NCBI GenBank assembly: GCA_947481355.1
Contig: CANKGM010000015.1
Span: 1 to 19,166, forward strand
From: Chitinophagaceae bacterium
Lineage (GTDB): Bacteria; Bacteroidota; Bacteroidia; Chitinophagales; Chitinophagaceae
Length of the DNA stretch: 19,166 bases
Direction: 5' to 3'
Every line of letters starts with the position of its first letter. Positions within the stretch are counted from its first letter, which is position 1. Made by a program: the position numbers and the translations under genes. Under the pieces are notes generated by a model that was not told the origin of the DNA, ran no database searches, and saw only the letters and a program-made list of their open reading frames with translations. This document shows positions 15,178 through 19,166 of the stretch, one piece after another.

Positions 15178-16207
15178 TATTTTGATTAATCAGGTAAAAA
15201 AGATTCTTCACGGCAGAGCCTTAAAAAAAGGGTTTGCTCATTTTCAAAAAACGGGAATCAGTACTCATGAGGCCTATATAGCTATGCGAAATATGTTCAT
15301 CATTACTGGAGGCGCTAGTAATGATAAGTTAAGTGTTGAGATCATGAATCAGCGACCTAAATATTTAGATATAAAGCCAATTGGGGTGTTGGGTGACCTT
15401 AGCGCTGGGAAAGCAGCAGTTATGGTTACTAAAATGAAAAAAGATGGATATTATATATTCGACAATGTATTAAATGAAGAGTTAGTTGACGAAATATTTA
15501 AGTATGCATCAACAACACCAACGAGTTATCTTGATTTATCATCGCCTGGGCAAAAATATTCCACTAATGAAATAGTGTTTGATGAATCAAAACCGATAAG
15601 TCCACGTTATCAATTTACAAATAATAAAATTGTATCATCTCCTCAGTTGGTTAATTTACTTTTTGACCAGAGTCTCTTGTTTTTTGCTCAAGAATATTTA
15701 GGGTGTAAACCGATATTGGATTTAGTAGCATTCTGGTGGAGCTTGCCATTTCAAGGACAGGGTAAGTCTGAAGCTGCTCAATTATATCATTTTGATTTAG
15801 ATCGAATAAAATTTATGAAATTTTTCTTTTACATTACTGATGTTGATACAAATAATGGTCCTCATTGTTATGTTAGAGGATCTCATAAGGAATTGCCTAA
15901 GTCACTAGCAAGGGATGGTCGATTTAGTGATGAGGAAATAGAGAAAGCCTATGGTAAATCCAACATGGTTGAGATTTGTGGTAGAAAAGGTTCGATCATT
16001 GCCGTTGATACTAGAGGTTTCCATAAAGGAAAGGAATTGATTCAAGGGAAAAGACTTTTGTTTCAGATTGAATTTGCTAACAGCATGTTTGGCCAGAGTT
16101 ATCCACCTATTGATATAAACCTCGATAGTGAAGCGCAACAGGAAATCTATAAAAAATATAGTGATACTTACGGTGAGATTTTGCAGTTGGTAAATACTGA
16201 AAAATAA
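15170..16207 (+). CDS. Phytanoyl-CoA dioxygenase (PhyH)-family Fe(II)/2-oxoglutarate enzyme
   Basis: A 345-residue protein with the PhyH double-stranded beta-helix signature. The metal triad is YHFDLD (206-211, His207 and Asp209) and FHKG (284-287, His285). Arg295 in GKRLLFQIEF (293-302) would bind 2-oxoglutarate. Other family-like segments are GPHCYVRGSHK (230-240) and DGYYIFDNVL (92-101). The first 80 residues are an extra N-terminal part. PhyH proteins oxidise small molecules or lipid- and carrier-bound groups; here a hydroxylation of a sugar or acyl group of the polysaccharide is plausible (inference). It overlaps the acyltransferase upstream, and the flippase starts two bases after its stop. 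Confidence 0.85.
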   Translation: MNNILINQVKKILHGRALKKGFAHFQKTGISTHEAYIAMRNMFIITGGASNDKLSVEIMNQRPKYLDIKPIGVLGDLSAGKAAVMVTKMKKDGYYIFDNVLNEELVDEIFKYASTTPTSYLDLSSPGQKYSTNEIVFDESKPISPRYQFTNNKIVSSPQLVNLLFDQSLLFFAQEYLGCKPILDLVAFWWSLPFQGQGKSEAAQLYHFDLDRIKFMKFFFYITDVDTNNGPHCYVRGSHKELPKSLARDGRFSDEEIEKAYGKSNMVEICGRKGSIIAVDTRGFHKGKELIQGKRLLFQIEFANSMFGQSYPPIDINLDSEAQQEIYKKYSDTYGEILQLVNTEK

Positions 16208-16209
16208 AA

Positions 16210-17661
16210 TTGGCGACTAGAAGAAAAATATTTTTCAATTTATTCGTATATACTTTACTTCCTAAGATATCGACTATTTCGTTTTTGTTCATTTTGCCTT
16301 TTGTTTCAAAGAATCTCTCTTTGAATGATTATGCGATTTATGGACTTGTAAGTGCTTATTTATTAATATTTCAATTTGTCACCATATTAGGTCAGAATGT
16401 GGTTTTGCAAAATTCTTTTTTTGAGTTTAAGCAGAAGTTTCACTTAATATGGTCTAGGTCATTTGGTTTAATGACATTAGCAGGATTTTTAAGTTCAATT
16501 ATACTTTCTTTAGTTTTGTATTTCACGCTTTATGAAAAATTCAATGGTTTTTTTTTCACAGTAATCATTTGTCTATCTATTTACCTAACGCTTTCTCCAA
16601 TAGATACTATTGCCGCTAGTTTTTTTGTTTTGACCGAAAAGCCCCTGCCATTTACCATAACATCATTAATAGGAGGAATCTTGTCAACACTTGTTTTTTT
16701 TGTTGCGGTAGGGGTTTTTAAATTAGGTTATTTAGGCTGGATTCTCATGTGGCCCATAGGAGTCCTAACAAGTTATCTTTTCTATATTAAACGTATTTTC
16801 ATTAGCCAGAAAATTTATCCAAAGTTTATTTCCAAAAGACGTTTTAAGTTGTGGGCATTAAAGATAGGTATGCCACTTATGCCGCACCAACTTTCTCTGT
16901 TAATATTAAATTCTTCAGATAGGATATTGTTGCAGTATTTTAATGTGCCCAGTAAGCAAATAGGGTTATATAGTCAGGGTTATACAATTGGGTCTTATGG
17001 TATGTTTGGTGTTAATGGATATTTTCAAACATTTGCTAGAAGGATACAAGAGAATTTCCGAAATAGCGATAAAGCGGAGAGTAAGGTATTCCTAAGGAAA
17101 TTGATTTTTGTTTCTACATTTTCTCTTTCTATTTTATTATTCTTTGCCTCTTTTTTTTCAAAAGAATTCTTTTTATTTTTCTTTAGAACGAAAGAATTGC
17201 AACAAGCACATCCAGTAGCTATTGTTGTTATGTGTTCATATATGTATTGGAGTACGTACACATTTTTTACATACCCCTTGCTGATAAGTGGTAAAACGAA
17301 ATTGATTTCAATGATTTCTGCTATTTCTGCAGCTATCAATATTTTGGGTAATATATTACTCATCCCTAAGTATGGAATAATTGCTACAACCGCGATGACT
17401 TATATTTCATATATTTTCTTTGGTTTTTCTACTTTACTCATTAGGCATAATAGAATCTATTTAAGTAGTATCCTGAACCTCAGAACACTATGCTTTTTAT
17501 TACTCTTTGTAAATATTGCTTTAGCGTATACTTCATTCGCATTGAGAGATCTTTATATTGGGTATAAATTATCTATTTCTGTTATCTTTATAGGTATAAT
17601 TGGATTATTATATAGTAAGAAGTCTTTACTATTCAAACTGAATGATACACCTGTTTTATAG
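16210..17661 (+). CDS. Polysaccharide flippase (Wzx-like, MOP superfamily)
   Basis: A 483-residue inner-membrane protein made almost wholly of hydrophobic segments (for example 15-33, 43-63, 83-105, 114-141, 151-171 and 173-193, then more toward the C-terminus). Its length and helix spacing are those of Wzx/RfbX flippases, which move lipid-linked repeat units to the periplasmic face. Wzx proteins diverge greatly, so assignment is by topology, length and position. The start is TTG at 16210, two bases after the preceding stop; no better start lies close by. By eye it is more AT-rich than the flanking housekeeping genes. It overlaps the next gene by 20 bases. Confidence 0.82.
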   Translation: MATRRKIFFNLFVYTLLPKISTISFLFILPFVSKNLSLNDYAIYGLVSAYLLIFQFVTILGQNVVLQNSFFEFKQKFHLIWSRSFGLMTLAGFLSSIILSLVLYFTLYEKFNGFFFTVIICLSIYLTLSPIDTIAASFFVLTEKPLPFTITSLIGGILSTLVFFVAVGVFKLGYLGWILMWPIGVLTSYLFYIKRIFISQKIYPKFISKRRFKLWALKIGMPLMPHQLSLLILNSSDRILLQYFNVPSKQIGLYSQGYTIGSYGMFGVNGYFQTFARRIQENFRNSDKAESKVFLRKLIFVSTFSLSILLFFASFFSKEFFLFFFRTKELQQAHPVAIVVMCSYMYWSTYTFFTYPLLISGKTKLISMISAISAAINILGNILLIPKYGIIATTAMTYISYIFFGFSTLLIRHNRIYLSSILNLRTLCFLLLFVNIALAYTSFALRDLYIGYKLSISVIFIGIIGLLYSKKSLLFKLNDTPVL

Positions 17662-19048
17662 TACCTGTTACCCGTCTCCTCATTTGGAGACTGAATTGGA
17701 AATCGCTTCTGATTTAATCAGTAAAGGAGAGAAAGTATACTTTCTTATTTGCAATGCACAACTCGCTACCTGTTTTGTGAATACGGACCATAGTCAATCT
17801 ATCTGTAACGTATGCAAATCAAAGGTGAAACGAGGGCTTGATTTAATTAACATACCTGCTGAAAATCGAATTCATTTTTCTGGAATCAATAGTAGAGATA
17901 TAAAAATAGTTCAAGAATTTGATAGTATTCAGAGCTTAAAACAATATCAGCATAAAGGGGCTGATATTGGTATGGCTGCAGCCTCCTCAATTATATCAGC
18001 ACTGAGAGACCATGATTTTGATGTTAAATTGCATCAAGCACTCATAAATACCCATATAAAAACAGGCATTTATGTTTATGAATCAATGAGCATAGTGCTA
18101 GAAAAAATTAAACCCGATTTTGTTTATTTATTTAATGGGCGATTCATTGAATCTAGACCTGTTATGAGACTGTGTGAGCAAAAGGGTATTCCTTTTTTTA
18201 CCCACGAAAGAGGGGGCAATTTGAAAAAGTATATGCTCAGGAAAAATCAGACTCCTCATTCTATAAAGTCGGCCATTCAAGATATTAATGAACTCTGGGG
18301 GAATGGCGATACGAATAAAGTAGCTGCAGGGGAACGTTTTTTCCATGATAGAAGAAAAGGAATTATACATTCTTGGAGCTCATTTACTGACAAGCAAAAA
18401 TTAGATTTATTACCACCTGGCTTTGATAGTACAAAGCGCAATATGGCTATATTTAATTCATCTATGGATGAATATGAAGGGATAAGTGATTTTAGCAATA
18501 CGATTTATGATAACGATAATGAAGCGATAGCCAAGGTATGTGAAGACTTTTTGCACGACCAAACTATTCATTTTTATTTACGGATTCATCCAAATCTAAG
18601 TGGATTAAAGAATACCCAGATGAAGCAAATAGCTAATCTGAACTATTCAAATTTGACCATCATTCAACCAGAGTCTCCTGTCGATACATATACCTTGATG
18701 AATTCTGTTGAAAAAGTTATTTCATTTGGTTCAACCATGGGTATTGAAGCACTTTATTGGGGTAAGCCATCTATATTGCTTGGGAGGTCGTTTTATGAAA
18801 CTTCTAGAGGGTTGTTTATTCCCAAAAATCATGAAGAAACAATTAGTTTTATTAGTAGCACACTTTCTACTACTTCTTCGAATGAAGATGCTATAAAATT
18901 CGGTTATTGGTGTGGTCGTTTCGGCACTGATTTTAAATCATATTCTCCTTCATCTGTTTTTTCTGGTAAATTTAATGGGGTGACCTTAAAATCTAGAATA
19001 GATAAACGCCTTCGTTTGAGGTTGAGTAAATTATTTTCAAAATATTAA
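17642..19048 (+). CDS. GT-B-like polysaccharide glycosyltransferase with N-terminal cysteine motif
   Basis: A 468-residue protein with no clear transmembrane helix. Four cysteines (37, 44, 55 and 58) in a C-x6-C-x10-C-x2-C arrangement occur near the N-terminus, in a region that opens with an alpha/beta fold (MIHLFYSTCYPSPHLETEL). The C-terminal half looks like the GT-B donor domain of capsule-synthesis transferases: RIHPNLSG (314-321) and SFGSTMGIEALYWGKPSILL (361-380). The donor is unknown; given its place in the Pse locus, a pseudaminyl transferase is one possibility among others. It starts with ATG inside the flippase end (20-base overlap), which suggests coupling. No PseG signature (GSGHVMRCL-like) is present, so it is not PseG. 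Confidence 0.72.
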   Translation: MIHLFYSTCYPSPHLETELEIASDLISKGEKVYFLICNAQLATCFVNTDHSQSICNVCKSKVKRGLDLINIPAENRIHFSGINSRDIKIVQEFDSIQSLKQYQHKGADIGMAAASSIISALRDHDFDVKLHQALINTHIKTGIYVYESMSIVLEKIKPDFVYLFNGRFIESRPVMRLCEQKGIPFFTHERGGNLKKYMLRKNQTPHSIKSAIQDINELWGNGDTNKVAAGERFFHDRRKGIIHSWSSFTDKQKLDLLPPGFDSTKRNMAIFNSSMDEYEGISDFSNTIYDNDNEAIAKVCEDFLHDQTIHFYLRIHPNLSGLKNTQMKQIANLNYSNLTIIQPESPVDTYTLMNSVEKVISFGSTMGIEALYWGKPSILLGRSFYETSRGLFIPKNHEETISFISSTLSTTSSNEDAIKFGYWCGRFGTDFKSYSPSSVFSGKFNGVTLKSRIDKRLRLRLSKLFSKY

Positions 19049-19166
19049 TTGGATTTGTTGCCCGATACATTTGATACACCTGTTCTGCTGATAGTATTTA
19101 ATCGACCAGAGCTTACTCAACGGGTGTTAACGATTCTAAAAGAAAATAGAGTCGATAATTTGTTTA
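19049..19166 (+). CDS. Start of a GT2-like glycosyltransferase (cut by the window edge)
   Basis: An open frame directly after the previous stop, starting at TTG 19049 (or TTG 19055 or 19058), with 39 complete codons to the right edge. The encoded start contains TPVLLIVFNRPELTQRVL, which matches the opening beta strand and helix of the GT2/HlpA-like glycosyltransferases found in O-antigen loci. No ATG lies in frame in this stretch. Only the N-terminus is visible, so the assignment rests on that motif and on location. Confidence 0.6.
   Translation, partial: MDLLPDTFDTPVLLIVFNRPELTQRVLTILKENRVDNLF

Noticed and set aside
17025..17363. Reverse-strand reading frame of 112 codons inside the flippase gene
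   Set aside because: It lies opposite a convincing membrane protein and has no motifs of its own, so it is an antisense shadow of the membrane-helix coding.

Overview
The window looks like the chromosome of a member of the Bacteroidota, possibly a Cytophagales- or Sphingobacteriales-like lineage. The evidence is indirect: AT-rich DNA, starts with little Shine-Dalgarno signal, a textbook Bacteroidetes-type promoter (TTTG, 19 bases, TAnnTTTG) in front of the tRNA gene, and a glycine-rich chain-length protein and large multi-SLBB export protein of the type common in that phylum. All protein genes run on the + strand. Only the tRNA at the left edge is on the - strand.

Layout. (1) 1-1843 is housekeeping flank: a truncated tRNA-Lys(UUU), a classical short-chain dehydrogenase and a DUF62-type SAM hydrolase/halogenase relative. 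(2) 1844-2423 is about 580 bases without a convincing gene. It holds a possible promoter and several dyads, and probably forms the upstream or leader region of the polysaccharide locus. (3) 2424-6958 is the export and initiation part of a surface polysaccharide locus: a six-SLBB outer-membrane export protein, a Wzz-like co-polymerase and a membrane-bound initiating sugar-phosphate transferase. (4) 7031-14056 is a tightly packed, largely overlapping gene set for CMP-pseudaminic acid: pseB, pseC, pseF, a PseH-like GNAT, three extra genes (an NAD(P)-dependent SDR, a calcineurin-like metallophosphoesterase and an ATP-grasp protein) and pseI. (5) 14119-19166 is assembly and modification: a hexapeptide acyltransferase with an extra C-terminal domain, a PhyH-type dioxygenase, a Wzx-like flippase, a GT-B-like transferase with a cysteine motif, and the start of a GT2-like transferase cut by the right edge. 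No Wzy polymerase is visible; it may lie beyond the right edge.

How the genes fit together. PseB and PseC convert UDP-GlcNAc to a 4-amino-4,6-dideoxy-L-altrose nucleotide sugar, and the GNAT would acetylate N-4. PseI condenses the freed sugar with phosphoenolpyruvate, and PseF activates the product with CTP. Transferases would then build a Pse-containing repeat on a lipid carrier loaded by the initiating transferase. The flippase, Wzz-like protein and SLBB protein would export it as O-antigen or capsule.

The most interesting point is what is absent. PseG, the UDP-sugar hydrolase between PseH and PseI, is not in this window. Three non-canonical genes are embedded in the operon exactly between pseH and pseI, and one is a metal-dependent phosphoesterase. 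They could supply an alternative to the PseG step or make a modified pseudaminic acid. This is inference from gene content and order.
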